Part shown: positions 42,599-52,635 of the stretch, piece after piece | How the letters are laid out: each line of letters begins with the position of its first letter | Position numbering within the stretch: the first letter of the stretch is position 1 | Position numbers and translations under genes: made by a program | The notes under the pieces: model-generated | Told to the model about the DNA's origin: nothing | What the model saw: only the letters and a program-made list of their open reading frames with translations | The model's database searches: none | From: Bifidobacterium sp. ESL0775 | Lineage (GTDB): Bacteria; Actinomycetota; Actinomycetes; Actinomycetales; Bifidobacteriaceae | DNA: 64,000 bases | Assembly (NCBI RefSeq): GCF_029395475.1 | Contig: NZ_CP113917.1 | Location: 744,001-808,000 of the forward strand | Direction of reading: 5' to 3'

Positions 42599-44398
42599 AT
42601 GCGCACACCTGCCGACAACGCCAAAGCCAAGCAATTCGTGTCACGGTGCACCGTCATCGCCACGGTGCTCGCGCTCGTCTTCGTCGTCTGCTTCGGCCAA
42701 TTGGCCAACATCCAGCTGTTGAACGGGCGCTCCATGGCCGAGGCCGCCACCGCGGGCCGCACGCTTAAGGTGCCGGTGCACGCGATGCGTGGCAAGATCC
42801 TCGACGTCAACGGCGCGGTGCTCGTGCAAAGCGTGGAACGCTACACCATCATCGGTGACCCCGAGGCCGCGCAAGCCTACGAGCCGATCTGCAGCAAACA
42901 GGTCACCGACAACTGCACGCAGCCGAAAAGCAAGGGCGGCCAGACGCTCGGCGTGATCGGGGCGGCCCGCGTGGCGAGGATGATCGCCCCGATACTGGGC
43001 ATGGACGCCATGGAGCTCGGCGGCAAGCTCGCGGGCCCCGGACGCTATGTCGTGCTCAAGAAGGATGTGGAGCCGGCGGCAAAACGCAAGCTCGACAAGC
43101 TCGATCTCGGCGGCATCGTCTATGGCGAGCTTTCGCAGAACCGCGTCTATTCCGATGGCGCGCTGTTGGGCGCCTTCCTCGGAGGCGTGGACGCCAAGGT
43201 CAACGGCGCCTCGGGCATGGAGCAGGTCGAGAATAAGGCGCTTTCCGGAACCGACGGCTACAAGATCTACCAGCAGGGCAACAACGGGGTGGAGATCCCC
43301 GGCACGTTGACCGACGCCAAACCGGCGCAGAACGGCAGCGACGTCAAACTGACCATTGACGCTGACGTGGACTGGTTCGTCAAGAAGGTCCTGACCGATG
43401 GCAAGGCGCAATATAAGGCCGATTGGGCCGTTGCCTGCGTGATAGACGCGCAGACCCACCAGGTCATCGCCCTCGACGATTCGGACGACATCCAGGCCGG
43501 CAGCGACCAGGCCAAGCTCAACGTCTCCCGCGCCGTCTCCGAGACCTTCGAGCCCGGCTCGATTGGCAAGACGTTTTCGATGGCGGGCCTGATGCAACAT
43601 GGCATCCACCAGATGGGCGACCGGTTCCAGGTGCCCGACCACTTCACCAAAGACAACCAGCTTTTCCACGATTCCGATCCGCACCCGGTCTCGAACTGGA
43701 CGTTGGCGGGCATCCTCGCGGAGTCTTCGAACGTCGGCATGGTGATGGCCTCCGACAATTACCAGGACCAGGACCGCTACGACATGCTCACCAAGTTCGG
43801 CATCGGGCAGCCCACCGGCCTGAACCTTCCGGGCGAATCGCGCGGCACGCTCACCAATCCCAAGGCTTGGGACAGGCGCACCCGCGACACGATTCTCTTC
43901 GGCCAGGGTTACGCCACCAACGCGTTGCAGCTGACCAACGCCATCGCCACCGTGGCCGACGGCGGCGTGTACCGCAGGCCGTCCATCGTCGCCTCGCGGA
44001 CCGACTCCGACGGCCATGTCATCGCCCAGCCGCAGGACCAGGGCACGCGCATCCTCGACCCGAACGTCGACGCGCAGCTGATGAACGCCATGGAATCCGC
44101 GGCCGACCATTACCAGAACACGGTGGGGATCAACGGCTATCGCATCGCGGGCAAGTCCGGCACGGCGCAGGTGGCTGGGCCTGGTGGCGGCCTCAACGGC
44201 ATCATCGGCGACTGGACGGGCATTCTTCCCGCCGACAACCCGCGTTTCGTGGTCACCGTGGCGATGAAGAACCCGCAGGGCATGTACGGCGGCATCACCA
44301 GCGGCGCGCTGTTCAAGCAAATCGGTGAATTCCTTATGCAGAAGTACGAAGTCCCCGCCTCCGCCCCGCGCAACGGTGCTATTCCTGTGTCATGGTGA
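42599..44398 (+). CDS. ftsI: Septal peptidoglycan transpeptidase FtsI (PBP3, class B)
   Basis: A 599-residue penicillin-binding protein starting 1 base after ftsL. A short cytoplasmic tail, one helix (VIATVLALVFVVCFGQLANI), the PBP dimer/pedestal domain (RTLKVPVHAMRGKILDVNGAVL, then YVVLKKDVEP, YGELSQNRVYSDG), and the transpeptidase domain with nucleophile Ser321 in FEPGSIGKTF (SxxK), ESSNVGM (SxN) and GKSGTAQVAG (Lys519, KSG). No PASTA domain. It cross-links septal wall with FtsW. A pair of Cys residues (ICSKQVTDNC) sits in the pedestal. Confidence 0.95.
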   Translation: MRTPADNAKAKQFVSRCTVIATVLALVFVVCFGQLANIQLLNGRSMAEAATAGRTLKVPVHAMRGKILDVNGAVLVQSVERYTIIGDPEAAQAYEPICSKQVTDNCTQPKSKGGQTLGVIGAARVARMIAPILGMDAMELGGKLAGPGRYVVLKKDVEPAAKRKLDKLDLGGIVYGELSQNRVYSDGALLGAFLGGVDAKVNGASGMEQVENKALSGTDGYKIYQQGNNGVEIPGTLTDAKPAQNGSDVKLTIDADVDWFVKKVLTDGKAQYKADWAVACVIDAQTHQVIALDDSDDIQAGSDQAKLNVSRAVSETFEPGSIGKTFSMAGLMQHGIHQMGDRFQVPDHFTKDNQLFHDSDPHPVSNWTLAGILAESSNVGMVMASDNYQDQDRYDMLTKFGIGQPTGLNLPGESRGTLTNPKAWDRRTRDTILFGQGYATNALQLTNAIATVADGGVYRRPSIVASRTDSDGHVIAQPQDQGTRILDPNVDAQLMNAMESAADHYQNTVGINGYRIAGKSGTAQVAGPGGGLNGIIGDWTGILPADNPRFVVTVAMKNPQGMYGGITSGALFKQIGEFLMQKYEVPASAPRNGAIPVSW

Positions 44399-44431
44399 GG
44401 GCGGTATGCGGCAGAATCAGATGGCGGCGTT

Positions 44432-44440
44432 TGTATTACA
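44432..44440. repeat. TGTATTACA palindrome between ftsI and the MurE-like gene
   Basis: Exact copy of the over-represented 9-mer in a 69-base gap inside the dcw cluster, 28 bases before the next start codon. Confidence 0.6.
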
Positions 44441-44467
44441 CGTCGTCAAGCAGAAGGGCTTGAGGCT

Positions 44468-45355
44468 ATGAGTGCGGTAAGCGAATCGATTTCACGGCGT
44501 GTGACCTTGGGCTACATCGCCAGCCATTACGGATTCGAGCTCGAGCCACGTTTCGCCGATGGCGTCACGGTGACCTCCGTGGCCGACACGCCCGATTCGG
44601 TGCGTCCCGGCGCGTTGTATGTCCTGCGCGACGACGAGGAGCCGTCATGGCTTTCGGTGGCCGTCAGCCGTGGTGCTTACGCCGTGCTTGTGCCGCCTTC
44701 AATGGCGGCTTCGGCGCGATCCGCGGGTGTTCCGGCTTTGCTGGCCACACCCGACAAAGCCACTCTTGGCGCTTTGGCCGCCGACATCGCGGGCACGCCG
44801 GCCAACACGATGGCCGTGTTCGTGGTCTGTGGTGTTGAAGACGATGAGATCCAGGCCGACGTGGTGCGCGTGGCCGATTTCCTGCACATGCTCGGCAATC
44901 CGGTCGGCATCGTCAGCGCCTCCGGTTCGAGTTCCTTGGAACGCGAATTGGACATGTCCTATCCGTTGGGGATCCTCGATATCCAGCACCTGCTCGCTGT
45001 CTGCTCGGAGGACGGGGCTGCGGCGATGGTCATTTCGGCAGACAGCCAGACTTTGCGTCCCGGCGCGCTCGAAGGCGTCAACGTGGATGTGCTGGGAACC
45101 ATCGAACAGCTTGACCGTGGCGGAAGCCAACGGGCGTTCAAGGAGACCCGGCAACGCTACGGTTTTTCGATCGACGAGCAGAAGCGTCTGGTCACCTGCA
45201 CCGAGGAATCCGGGTGGTTGGCCGGCCAGGCCTCGGCCTCCCGCGATCTTCAGAGTCAACGCAGGCTTTCGCTGGCGATTGCGATGGCGATGGACGCCGG
45301 CGTGCGGCGCAGCAATATCCGCAACGCCCTGCGCGTCTCGAAGGAGATGCGGTGA
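44468..45355 (+). CDS. Degenerate MurE-like Mur ligase homologue lacking the ATP-binding loop
   Basis: A 295-residue protein in the murE position of the cluster. Residues 1-110 align with the Mur ligase N-terminal domain (VTVTSVADTPDSVRPGALYVL). Where MurE has GTNGKTTT this protein has VCGVEDDEIQADVVRVADF (about 118-136), then HMLGNPVGIVSASG and LGILDIQHLLAVCSEDGAAAMVISADSQTLRPGALEGVNVDV, which follow the MurE pattern (LDLQxLLAEM, EVSSHALxxGRVDGVRFDV). Lys/Thr of the P-loop, the magnesium Glu and the whole C-terminal domain are gone. It cannot be a working ligase; a scaffolding or regulatory role is inferred. True murE must be elsewhere. Confidence 0.75.
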   Translation: MSAVSESISRRVTLGYIASHYGFELEPRFADGVTVTSVADTPDSVRPGALYVLRDDEEPSWLSVAVSRGAYAVLVPPSMAASARSAGVPALLATPDKATLGALAADIAGTPANTMAVFVVCGVEDDEIQADVVRVADFLHMLGNPVGIVSASGSSSLERELDMSYPLGILDIQHLLAVCSEDGAAAMVISADSQTLRPGALEGVNVDVLGTIEQLDRGGSQRAFKETRQRYGFSIDEQKRLVTCTEESGWLAGQASASRDLQSQRRLSLAIAMAMDAGVRRSNIRNALRVSKEMR

Positions 45356-45484
45356 GGCATTCCTTTTCTGATTTCTTTCTGATTTCTTTCTGATTTTGAT
45401 TTGACTATCGATTATTGATTATTGCTTGAAGGTGTAGTCCTGAGGTTGTGGCCTTGGACAAACGGTGATGAAGGAGCGCATACG

Positions 45485-47149
45485 TTGGATGACAACAAAA
45501 CCGAGGCGCAGGGTGATGCCGGCATGATGATGCCGATGACGGTCGATGAGATCGCCAAGGCCGTCAGCGGACGTTTGGTCGCCGGCCCTTCCGGTGATAC
45601 CTGCGCCGAGCCGGTGGCCACCTCGACGGTGAGCGATTCCCGCCAGATCCGTGTGGGATCGGTATTCGTTGCCATCCCAGGCGAGCGTGTGGACGGCCAT
45701 GATTTCGTCGCCGGTGCCGCAGGCCTTGGGGCGGTGGCGGCCGTGGTCGACCACGTCGTCGATGGCGCGGACGACATCGCGCAGATCGTGGTGGATGACA
45801 CCGTGCAGGCGCTGGGTCGTCTGGCGCGCCATAACATCGTCCGCAGGCGCGAGTTGGGTACGGATTTCTCCGTCATCGGCATCACCGGTTCCGTCGGCAA
45901 GACGACCACCAAGGACCTGTTGCGGTTCCTGATGACGCAGCTCGGCGAGACTGTCGCGCCGGTCGGTTCGTTCAACAACGAGATAGGACTGCCGCTGACG
46001 GCGCTGAAAGTGGGGGAGGGCACCCGGTTCTTCGTCGCGGAGATGGGCGCCAACCATGTCGGTGAGATCGCGGGGCTCACGCGAATCGTGCCTCCCGACC
46101 TGGCCGTGGTCTTGAAGGTGGGTGTCGCGCATCTGGGCGAGTTCGGCTCGGTGGAGCGCATTGCGCAAGCGAAAAGCGAGATCGTGCAAGGCCTGGTGCC
46201 TGGTGGCGTCGCCGTGCTGAACGCCGATGACAAGCGTGTCGCGGCGATGACGAAATTCGCGCCTGGTGAGGTGCTCTGGTTCGGTTTGAACGGTGATGCT
46301 CAGCCGGAAGCCGCGAGAATGAGCGCCCTTGATGTCACCGTCGATGCCTTGGACCGCCCGAGCTTCACCATGGTGGCTCCCAGTGGTGAAAAGGCCCAGG
46401 TCCATCTGGGCATCGGAGGAGCCCACAATGTCATCAATGCCCTCGCCGCGGCCACCGTGGCCTCGTATTTCGGCATGCCGCTTACGGACATCGCCGTGGG
46501 GCTTGGCGAGGTGGAGCACATCAGCCCGCATCGCATGGCCGTCTCGTCCGTGGTTTTGGACGAAGGCGCGGCCCCGTTCACGCTTATCGACGATTCCTTC
46601 AACGCGAACCCCGATTCCATGAGGGCCGGGTTGGATGGACTCGCCCGCTGGGAGGTGCCGGATGGCCCCGAAGGTCAAAAGGCCCAGGATTCCAACGAAA
46701 ACCAGCCAAAGCCATACCGTGTGGCCGTCTTGGGGGCGATGCTCGAGCTTGGGGGCGACGAGCTCAAGCTGCATCGGCAGACCGGCGCCTACGCCGCCTC
46801 GCTGGGCCTTGATGAGATCATCACCGTGGGCAACGAAACCGACCGGCATTTCGACGAGCTGGCGTCGGCTCTGTCGCAAGGGGCCCGTGGTCAGGAAGAT
46901 GAAGACAGGAACGGCGACACTCCCGTTGCTGCCGCCGACGGTTCCGACAAGCCGTCGCGTACCCCCGTCGTGGTGCAATGGGTACATAGTGCCGATCAGG
47001 CCGAGCGCTTGGTCGCCGAAACCGCCCGTCGGCATCAAAACACCGTCGTGCTGCTCAAAGGTTCGCATCTTTCCGGGCTTTCCACCCTGGCGGAACGTTG
47101 GGCGCACGCGCGAAAGCAACAGCGTACAGAAGTGGAGCCGAAACATTGA
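45485..47149 (+). CDS. murF: UDP-MurNAc-tripeptide:D-Ala-D-Ala ligase
   Basis: A 554-residue Mur ligase adding D-Ala-D-Ala to the UDP-MurNAc tripeptide. TTG 45485 is chosen because AAGGAG lies 8 bases upstream; ATG 45524 is an alternative. MTVDEIAKAVSGRL, VSDSRQIRVGSVFVAIPGERVDGHDF, P-loop GITGSVGKTTTKDLLRFL, PVGSFNNEIGLPLTAL, EMGANHVGEIAGLTRIV, and the C-terminal domain with LIDDSFNANPDSMRAGL and AVLGAMLELGGDELKLH. An insertion around residues 395-415 and another near 485 (SQGARGQEDEDRNGDT) are polar. Its stop overlaps the mraY start. Confidence 0.93.
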   Translation: MDDNKTEAQGDAGMMMPMTVDEIAKAVSGRLVAGPSGDTCAEPVATSTVSDSRQIRVGSVFVAIPGERVDGHDFVAGAAGLGAVAAVVDHVVDGADDIAQIVVDDTVQALGRLARHNIVRRRELGTDFSVIGITGSVGKTTTKDLLRFLMTQLGETVAPVGSFNNEIGLPLTALKVGEGTRFFVAEMGANHVGEIAGLTRIVPPDLAVVLKVGVAHLGEFGSVERIAQAKSEIVQGLVPGGVAVLNADDKRVAAMTKFAPGEVLWFGLNGDAQPEAARMSALDVTVDALDRPSFTMVAPSGEKAQVHLGIGGAHNVINALAAATVASYFGMPLTDIAVGLGEVEHISPHRMAVSSVVLDEGAAPFTLIDDSFNANPDSMRAGLDGLARWEVPDGPEGQKAQDSNENQPKPYRVAVLGAMLELGGDELKLHRQTGAYAASLGLDEIITVGNETDRHFDELASALSQGARGQEDEDRNGDTPVAAADGSDKPSRTPVVVQWVHSADQAERLVAETARRHQNTVVLLKGSHLSGLSTLAERWAHARKQQRTEVEPKH

Positions 47150-48249
47150 TTTCCCTCATCATCGGCATCGTCGTCTCCCTGGTGGTCACGATGGTCGGCA
47201 CCCCGGTCATGATCAGGGTGGTGCACCGGTTGCACTATGGCCAGTACATCCGGCAGGACGGCCCGCAATCGCATCTCTTGAAGCGCGGCACGGCCACGAT
47301 GGGTGGTGTGGTCATCATCTTCGCCGTGCTGTTCGGTTGGGGCGCCTCAGCACTCTACCGCGGCTTGACCGGCGGGCAAAGTGTCTCGTGGTCCGCGGTT
47401 TTGGTGCTGTTCGCCATGGTCTCCATGGGGGCCTTGGGCTTCATCGATGATTTCGCCAAAGTGCGCAAGAAGCAGAACACGGGCCTGAGCGTTGGCGGCA
47501 AGTTCTTCGGCCAGTTCGTCTTCGCCACCATCTACGCCGTCCTCGCGTTGCTGATTCCCACCAAATCCGGGTTCCCCTCCGCGCAGGCGGGCATGAGCTT
47601 CATCGAGCACCCGTTCTTCAGCTTCGAGTTCGCGGGCAAGGCCGTTGCCATCGTCATTTTCGTGATCTGGGTCAATTTCCTGATGATCGCGTGGACCAAC
47701 GCCGTCAACCTGACCGACGGGCTCGACGGCCTGGCCACCGGCTCCTCGATGATCTCCTTGGCTGGCTACACCATCATCGCGTTCTGGGAAAGCTACCATG
47801 TCAAGGGCGGCCCCAAACCCGGCTATGCCTACGCCGTCTCCGATCCGCTGGATCTGACCATCATCGCCGCCTGCGCCGCCGTGGCCTGCTTCGGCTTCCT
47901 CTGGTACAATTCCAACCCCGCCACCATCTTCATGGGCGACACCGGCTCGCTGGCCTTGGGTGGGCTTTTCGCCGCGCTTTCCATCGCCACGCACACCGAA
48001 TTCCTCGCCGTGATCATCGGCGGGCTTTACGTCATTGAGGCGATGAGCGACGTCATCCAGGTCGGATGTTTCAAACTCACCCACAAGCGCGTCTTCAAGA
48101 TGGCGCCGATCCACCATCATTTCGAGCTGATGGGGTGGAGCGAGCAGAAGGTCGTCGTGCGTTTCTGGATGATCGAATTCATGTTCGTGCTGATCGGGCT
48201 CATGATCTTCTACACCGATTGGGCCTCGCGCACCGGTCTTCTGGTCTAG
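47146..48249 (+). CDS. mraY: Phospho-N-acetylmuramoyl-pentapeptide transferase
   Basis: A 367-residue membrane enzyme that transfers phospho-MurNAc-pentapeptide to undecaprenyl phosphate, giving lipid I. TTG 47146 overlaps the murF stop (TTGA), with GGAG 8 bases before it; no ATG lies near the true N-terminus. About ten helices. Motifs: YIRQDGPQSHLLKRGTATMGG, FIDDFAKVRKKQNTGL, TNAVNLTDGLDGLATGSS, FLWYNSNPATIFMGDTGSLALGG, and KMAPIHHHFELMGWSEQKVVVRFW. Confidence 0.95.
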   Translation: MISLIIGIVVSLVVTMVGTPVMIRVVHRLHYGQYIRQDGPQSHLLKRGTATMGGVVIIFAVLFGWGASALYRGLTGGQSVSWSAVLVLFAMVSMGALGFIDDFAKVRKKQNTGLSVGGKFFGQFVFATIYAVLALLIPTKSGFPSAQAGMSFIEHPFFSFEFAGKAVAIVIFVIWVNFLMIAWTNAVNLTDGLDGLATGSSMISLAGYTIIAFWESYHVKGGPKPGYAYAVSDPLDLTIIAACAAVACFGFLWYNSNPATIFMGDTGSLALGGLFAALSIATHTEFLAVIIGGLYVIEAMSDVIQVGCFKLTHKRVFKMAPIHHHFELMGWSEQKVVVRFWMIEFMFVLIGLMIFYTDWASRTGLLV

Positions 48250-48303
48250 GCAAGGTTTCGCATTGAACGGTTTCGCGGGCTTACAAGGAAAGGTTGCTGG
48301 CAG

Positions 48304-49806
48304 ATGAAGGCGACGACGGATTCAGGTTTCTCCCATATTCACCGCGGGGACGTCGGCGGCGCCTCGCCACGTTTCGATTTGAGCGGCAAAACCGTGCTGG
48401 TGGCAGGACTCGGGGTTTCGGGCCTTGGCGCCGTCGAAGCGCTTAAAGGCCGCGCCGGCCGCGTGGTGAGCGTCGACGAGAAGAAGCCGGAGGCCGACCT
48501 CGATTCATTCGCCGACATCGATTGGGACGGCGTTGACATCGTGGTCGCCTCACCCGTTTTCAATCCCCGCACGCCGTTCATCCTTGAGGCCCAAAGCCGT
48601 CATGTCCCGGTCATCAGCGAAGTCGAGTTGGCTTGGCTGCTGCGCGTGCCCGCCGAGCATTCCGCCTCGCACAAGCCCGCGCCATGGATTGGCATCACCG
48701 GTACCAACGGCAAGACCTCGACCACGCAAATGGTCTGTGCCATGCTCACCCATTGCGGCATGGACGCCCCGGCCGTCGGCAACATCGGCAAATCCGTCAG
48801 CCTCGCCGCCGTCGACCCGAAGCACGACGCGCTGTGCGTGGAGCTCAGCAGCTTCCAGATGCATTTCACCGATTCGCTTGAGCTTGATTGCGCCGCCATC
48901 ACCAACATCGCCGCCGACCACCTTGACTGGCATGGCGGCATGGCCAACTACGCGGCCGACAAATCCAAGGTCTTCCGCAACGCCCAACGCGTGTTGGTGT
49001 TCAACGCCGATGACGCACGGGTCTCCGACCTCGCCGAGGCCGCGCAGACCGGGCCGGAATGTCGTAAGATCGGATTCACGCTCAACGCCCCACAGCCCGG
49101 CCAGATTGGCGTATCCGACGGCTGGATCGTCGATGCCAGCGGCTTGGCAGGCGCCCCGGCCGGCGAGATGAACGCGTTGGCCAAAGTCACCGAATTCTCC
49201 CACCTTTGCGAGCCGGACGGCACGGTCTACCCGCATCTGCTGGCCGATTCCATCACCGCGCTGGCCTTGGCGATGGGCCTGGGAGCCGACCCCGGCCATT
49301 GCCTCGACGCCCTGCGCTCCTTCGCGCCGGGAGGCCACCGCATCCAGACCGTCGCCACCGCGCACTTGAAGGACGGTGGCACCGTGCGCTTCGTCGATGA
49401 TTCCAAGGCCACCAACGCCCATGCGGCCCACGCCTCCCTGTCCAGCTACAAGCCCAAATCCGTGGTCTGGATTGCGGGCGGACTGGCCAAAGGCGGCCAT
49501 TTCGAGGATCTGGTCGTCAACCAGGCCAAAACCATCAAGGCCGCCGTCATCATCGGCGTCGACCAACAGCCCATGCTCGAAGCCTTCAAAGCCAGCGCTC
49601 CAGACATTCCGCTGACGATTATCGACCCGAACGACAAGGCTAACGTGATGGCCCGTGCCGTCGAAGCCGCCGGTCACTATGCGACGGACGGTGACGTGGT
49701 GCTGATGGCGCCCGCCTGTGCCTCGATGGACCAGTTCGCCTCGTACGCCGACCGCGGCGCGCGGTTCGCTGATGCCGCCCGCCAGTGGGTGCGTGCCCAT
49801 GGCTAG
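48304..49806 (+). CDS. murD: UDP-MurNAc-L-alanine:D-glutamate ligase
   Basis: A 500-residue Mur ligase adding D-Glu to UDP-MurNAc-L-Ala. AAGGAAAGG precedes the [25 protein letters not shown] (Rossmann-like N-domain), [14 protein letters not shown]-loop [41 protein letters not shown], and C-domain [56 protein letters not shown]. All catalytic elements are intact, unlike the MurE-like gene upstream. Stop overlaps the ftsW start by 8 bases. Confidence 0.95.
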   Translation: MKATTDSGFSHIHRGDVGGASPRFDLSGKTVLVAGLGVSGLGAVEALKGRAGRVVSVDEKKPEADLDSFADIDWDGVDIVVASPVFNPRTPFILEAQSRHVPVISEVELAWLLRVPAEHSASHKPAPWIGITGTNGKTSTTQMVCAMLTHCGMDAPAVGNIGKSVSLAAVDPKHDALCVELSSFQMHFTDSLELDCAAITNIAADHLDWHGGMANYAADKSKVFRNAQRVLVFNADDARVSDLAEAAQTGPECRKIGFTLNAPQPGQIGVSDGWIVDASGLAGAPAGEMNALAKVTEFSHLCEPDGTVYPHLLADSITALALAMGLGADPGHCLDALRSFAPGGHRIQTVATAHLKDGGTVRFVDDSKATNAHAAHASLSSYKPKSVVWIAGGLAKGGHFEDLVVNQAKTIKAAVIIGVDQQPMLEAFKASAPDIPLTIIDPNDKANVMARAVEAAGHYATDGDVVLMAPACASMDQFASYADRGARFADAARQWVRAHG

Positions 49807-51202
49807 ACGCGTGTATGACAATGAAAACGGAAAGCGGGCGAAAAAACGAGGTGACTCCGGCATAAGCCGCGTGGGCCTGGTGGGCAAGGCCGTGAAATCA
49901 CGCGTTTCCAAACGGGAGAAAAAAGACAAGGCAAGTGGTGGGAAAGCAAGATCGCGCCTTGACGTTTTCTACAGAAGGGCCTCGCCGTCCTCCTCAGCGT
50001 CGCAGCCCGTGGCGGCCGATTCGTCGGACACCCTCGACATGCCCGACTATACCGGCATCCGCGCGTTGATGAACCCGCTGTGGTGCTACTACGGCTTCCG
50101 GATCGCCGTCGTCGCGCTGACCTGCTTCGGTGTCGTCATGGTGTTCTCGGCCTCATCGGTCACCATGATCGCCGCCAAGCTTTCGCCTTGGAAGCAGGCG
50201 CTGAGTCAAGGATTGTATTGCATCATCGGCCTCGTCGTCTGCCTGGTGGCGATGCGGGTGCGTTCCGAAACCTATCGGAAAATCTCGTTCTGGTTTGTGG
50301 TCTTTTCCATCGCCCTGCAGCTGCTGACGATGACGCCTCTGGGCGTGGAGGTCAATGGTAACAAGGGCTGGGTCGGCATACGCAACGTCTTCACCATGCA
50401 GCCGGCGGAGGTCATGAAGCTGGCGCTGTGCATGTGGATGCCATGGGCCATTTCCGCCGCCGCGAGACACTATAAGGCCGAAGGATTCAAGGCCTATCTG
50501 CCCGCTGTTTTCGTCTTCCTCGCCTGCCTGGGCGCGGTCATGCTCGGCGGCGACCTCGGCACCGCGCTCATCCTGGTGGCGATCGGCGTCACCGCCATGC
50601 TCGTCGGTGGATTCCCCACCAAATGGCTGATTGGCTCGGGTCTGGTCTTGGTGGCGGCGGTCGTCCTGTTCGTCATCACCAGCCCCAACCGCATGTTGAG
50701 GATCACGGCGGCCTACCGCCCCTGCCCGGTTTCGGCACTGCAAGGCGAATGCTACCAGTCCATGCACGCCAAATACGCCATGGCCTCCGGCGGTTTCTTT
50801 GGTGTCGGCATTGGCAACAGCCGCGAGAAATGGAATTACCTGCCCGAGGCGCACAATGATTTCATCTTCGCCATCATCGGCGAGGAGACCGGCTTCATCG
50901 GCGCCGCGGCCGTCATCATCCTTTTCGCCATCCTCGCCTGGTGCATGTTCGCCATCGCCTTGCAGACCCCCGACAAATACGCCTCGCGTGTGCTGATCTG
51001 CATCGCCATCTGGATCGTCGGCCAGGCCTTGGTCAACATCATGGTGGTCATCGGCCTGCTTCCGGTGATGGGCGTGCCGTTGCCGTTCGTCTCGGCCGGA
51101 GGCTCCAGCCTGGTCATGTGCCTCTTCGCGGCAGGCGTGGCCACCAGTATGATGAAGATGCAGCCGCAGATCCAGGCCAATGTCGCGTCATTGAGCGTCT
51201 GA
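49799..51202 (+). CDS. ftsW: Septal peptidoglycan glycosyltransferase FtsW
   Basis: A 467-residue SEDS polymerase. ATG 49799 overlaps the murD end. A basic cytoplasmic tail of about 90 residues ([36 protein letters not shown]), far longer than in E. coli, precedes ten helices. SEDS hallmarks are [84 protein letters not shown] with the catalytic Asp, and [24 protein letters not shown]. It polymerises lipid II with FtsI. Confidence 0.94.
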   Translation: MARRVYDNENGKRAKKRGDSGISRVGLVGKAVKSRVSKREKKDKASGGKARSRLDVFYRRASPSSSASQPVAADSSDTLDMPDYTGIRALMNPLWCYYGFRIAVVALTCFGVVMVFSASSVTMIAAKLSPWKQALSQGLYCIIGLVVCLVAMRVRSETYRKISFWFVVFSIALQLLTMTPLGVEVNGNKGWVGIRNVFTMQPAEVMKLALCMWMPWAISAAARHYKAEGFKAYLPAVFVFLACLGAVMLGGDLGTALILVAIGVTAMLVGGFPTKWLIGSGLVLVAAVVLFVITSPNRMLRITAAYRPCPVSALQGECYQSMHAKYAMASGGFFGVGIGNSREKWNYLPEAHNDFIFAIIGEETGFIGAAAVIILFAILAWCMFAIALQTPDKYASRVLICIAIWIVGQALVNIMVVIGLLPVMGVPLPFVSAGGSSLVMCLFAAGVATSMMKMQPQIQANVASLSV

Positions 51203-51253
51203 GATCACGCACGCAAGGCGTGCACAAGTTGTAGTGCAAACGAGGAAGAGAAT

Positions 51254-52420
51254 ATGAAGCATATCGTATTGGCCGGAGGCGGTACCGCCGGGCATGTGAA
51301 CCCGTTGCTGAGCGTCGCCGCAGCCATCAAACGCGCGGATTCGCAGGCCGCGGTCAGCGTTATCGGCACCGATGTCGGCCTCGAGAAGGATCTGGTGCCG
51401 CAGGCCGGTTTCGAGCTCGACACCATCGCCAAGGTGCCTTTCCCGCGTCGGCCCAACATGCAGGCGCTGCGTTTCCCGTCCCGTTGGAAGCGCGAGCAGC
51501 GCAAGGTCCGTGAAATCCTCGAGCATCGTCAGGCCGACGTGGTGGTGGGCTTTGGCGGCTACGTCTCCGCTCCCGTTTACACGGTGGCGCATTCCATGGG
51601 ACTTCCCATCGTCATTCACGAGCAGAACGCCCGGGCCGGGATGGCCAACAAGCTTGGCGCCCGCTGGGCCACCTTCATCGGCACCGCCTACGACGACACG
51701 GGTTTGAAGGCCCGCGATGGCGCGGAAATCCGCCGTGTCGGTTTGCCGTTGCGTCCGGTGATGGCGGATCTGTGCGAAAAACTCGAGCGGGACAAGGCTT
51801 CAGCTCGACAAGTCGCCGCCCGCCAGCTGGGCATCGACCCGAAGCGTCTGTTGATGGTGGTCACCGGTGGCTCATTGGGCGCGGTGAGCCTTAACGAGGC
51901 GGTCAGCGACGCCGCGGCGGAGCTTCTGAAAACCACGCAGGTCATCCATCTGACGGGAAGAACGAAAAGCGCGGAGGTGCGTGAGCGTGTCGCCAAAAGC
52001 GCGGGCGAGCAGGTGCTGACCGACCTTGACCCAGCGCATGCCGGCCACGGCGACTACCACGTCGCGGAATATCTGGAGCGCATCGACCTGGCGTTCGCCG
52101 CCGCGGATCTGGTGGTCTGCCGTTCCGGGGCGGGCACCGTCAGCGAACTGGCCGCCATCGGCATGCCCGCGGTCTATGTGCCGCTGCCCATCGGCAACGG
52201 CGAGCAACGCTTTAACGCCCAGCCGGTCGTCCAGGCCGGAGGCGGGCTGATGGTCGCCGACGATGATTTCACGCCGGATTGGGTGCGAGGGCATGTTCCG
52301 GCGCTTCTGGCCGATGCCGAACGCCTTGAGGCCATGGGTCACAAGGCTTACGGCTATGGCATACGCGATGCGGCCGAGACGATGGCCACGGTGGTGCTCG
52401 ATTTGGCGGACGGCCAATAA
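51254..52420 (+). CDS. murG: UDP-GlcNAc:lipid I N-acetylglucosaminyltransferase
   Basis: A 388-residue GT28 enzyme converting lipid I to lipid II at the inner membrane face. GAGGAAGAGAAT precedes the ATG. G-loops [20 protein letters not shown] and [18 protein letters not shown], then [35 protein letters not shown], and the donor site [25 protein letters not shown] with [21 protein letters not shown]. Separated from ftsW by 51 bases. Confidence 0.95.
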   Translation: MKHIVLAGGGTAGHVNPLLSVAAAIKRADSQAAVSVIGTDVGLEKDLVPQAGFELDTIAKVPFPRRPNMQALRFPSRWKREQRKVREILEHRQADVVVGFGGYVSAPVYTVAHSMGLPIVIHEQNARAGMANKLGARWATFIGTAYDDTGLKARDGAEIRRVGLPLRPVMADLCEKLERDKASARQVAARQLGIDPKRLLMVVTGGSLGAVSLNEAVSDAAAELLKTTQVIHLTGRTKSAEVRERVAKSAGEQVLTDLDPAHAGHGDYHVAEYLERIDLAFAAADLVVCRSGAGTVSELAAIGMPAVYVPLPIGNGEQRFNAQPVVQAGGGLMVADDDFTPDWVRGHVPALLADAERLEAMGHKAYGYGIRDAAETMATVVLDLADGQ

Positions 52421-52428
52421 CATGGCAT

Positions 52429-52437
52429 TGTAATACG
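52429..52437. repeat. TGTAATACG, near-copy of the palindrome, between murG and murC
   Basis: It lies 8 bases after the murG stop in a 215-base gap, the longest within the dcw cluster; the gap otherwise shows no terminator. A second near-copy (TGTATTACG, 52862) lies inside murC. Confidence 0.5.
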
Positions 52438-52635
52438 TCCGTCTGTGCCGATGAACTGGCTTTGGATTCCGTGTTCGGTTTGTCTTTGCTACGCCGCATG
52501 TCATTCGTTGTCTGGCGTGTCAATTGCAAGTAGTCTGCGTGGGTTTGGCGTTCCGGCTTCGTGTGGCCCCGATATCGGGTATAACGGTCATCAAATAGTG
52601 CTTTCATCGCAACGCAAACGTCCAAGGAGCGTATC

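Noticed and set aside
45419..47146. A 575-codon minus-strand frame exactly opposite murF
   Set aside because: murF has full Mur ligase motifs on the plus strand; the opposite frame is a composition artefact.
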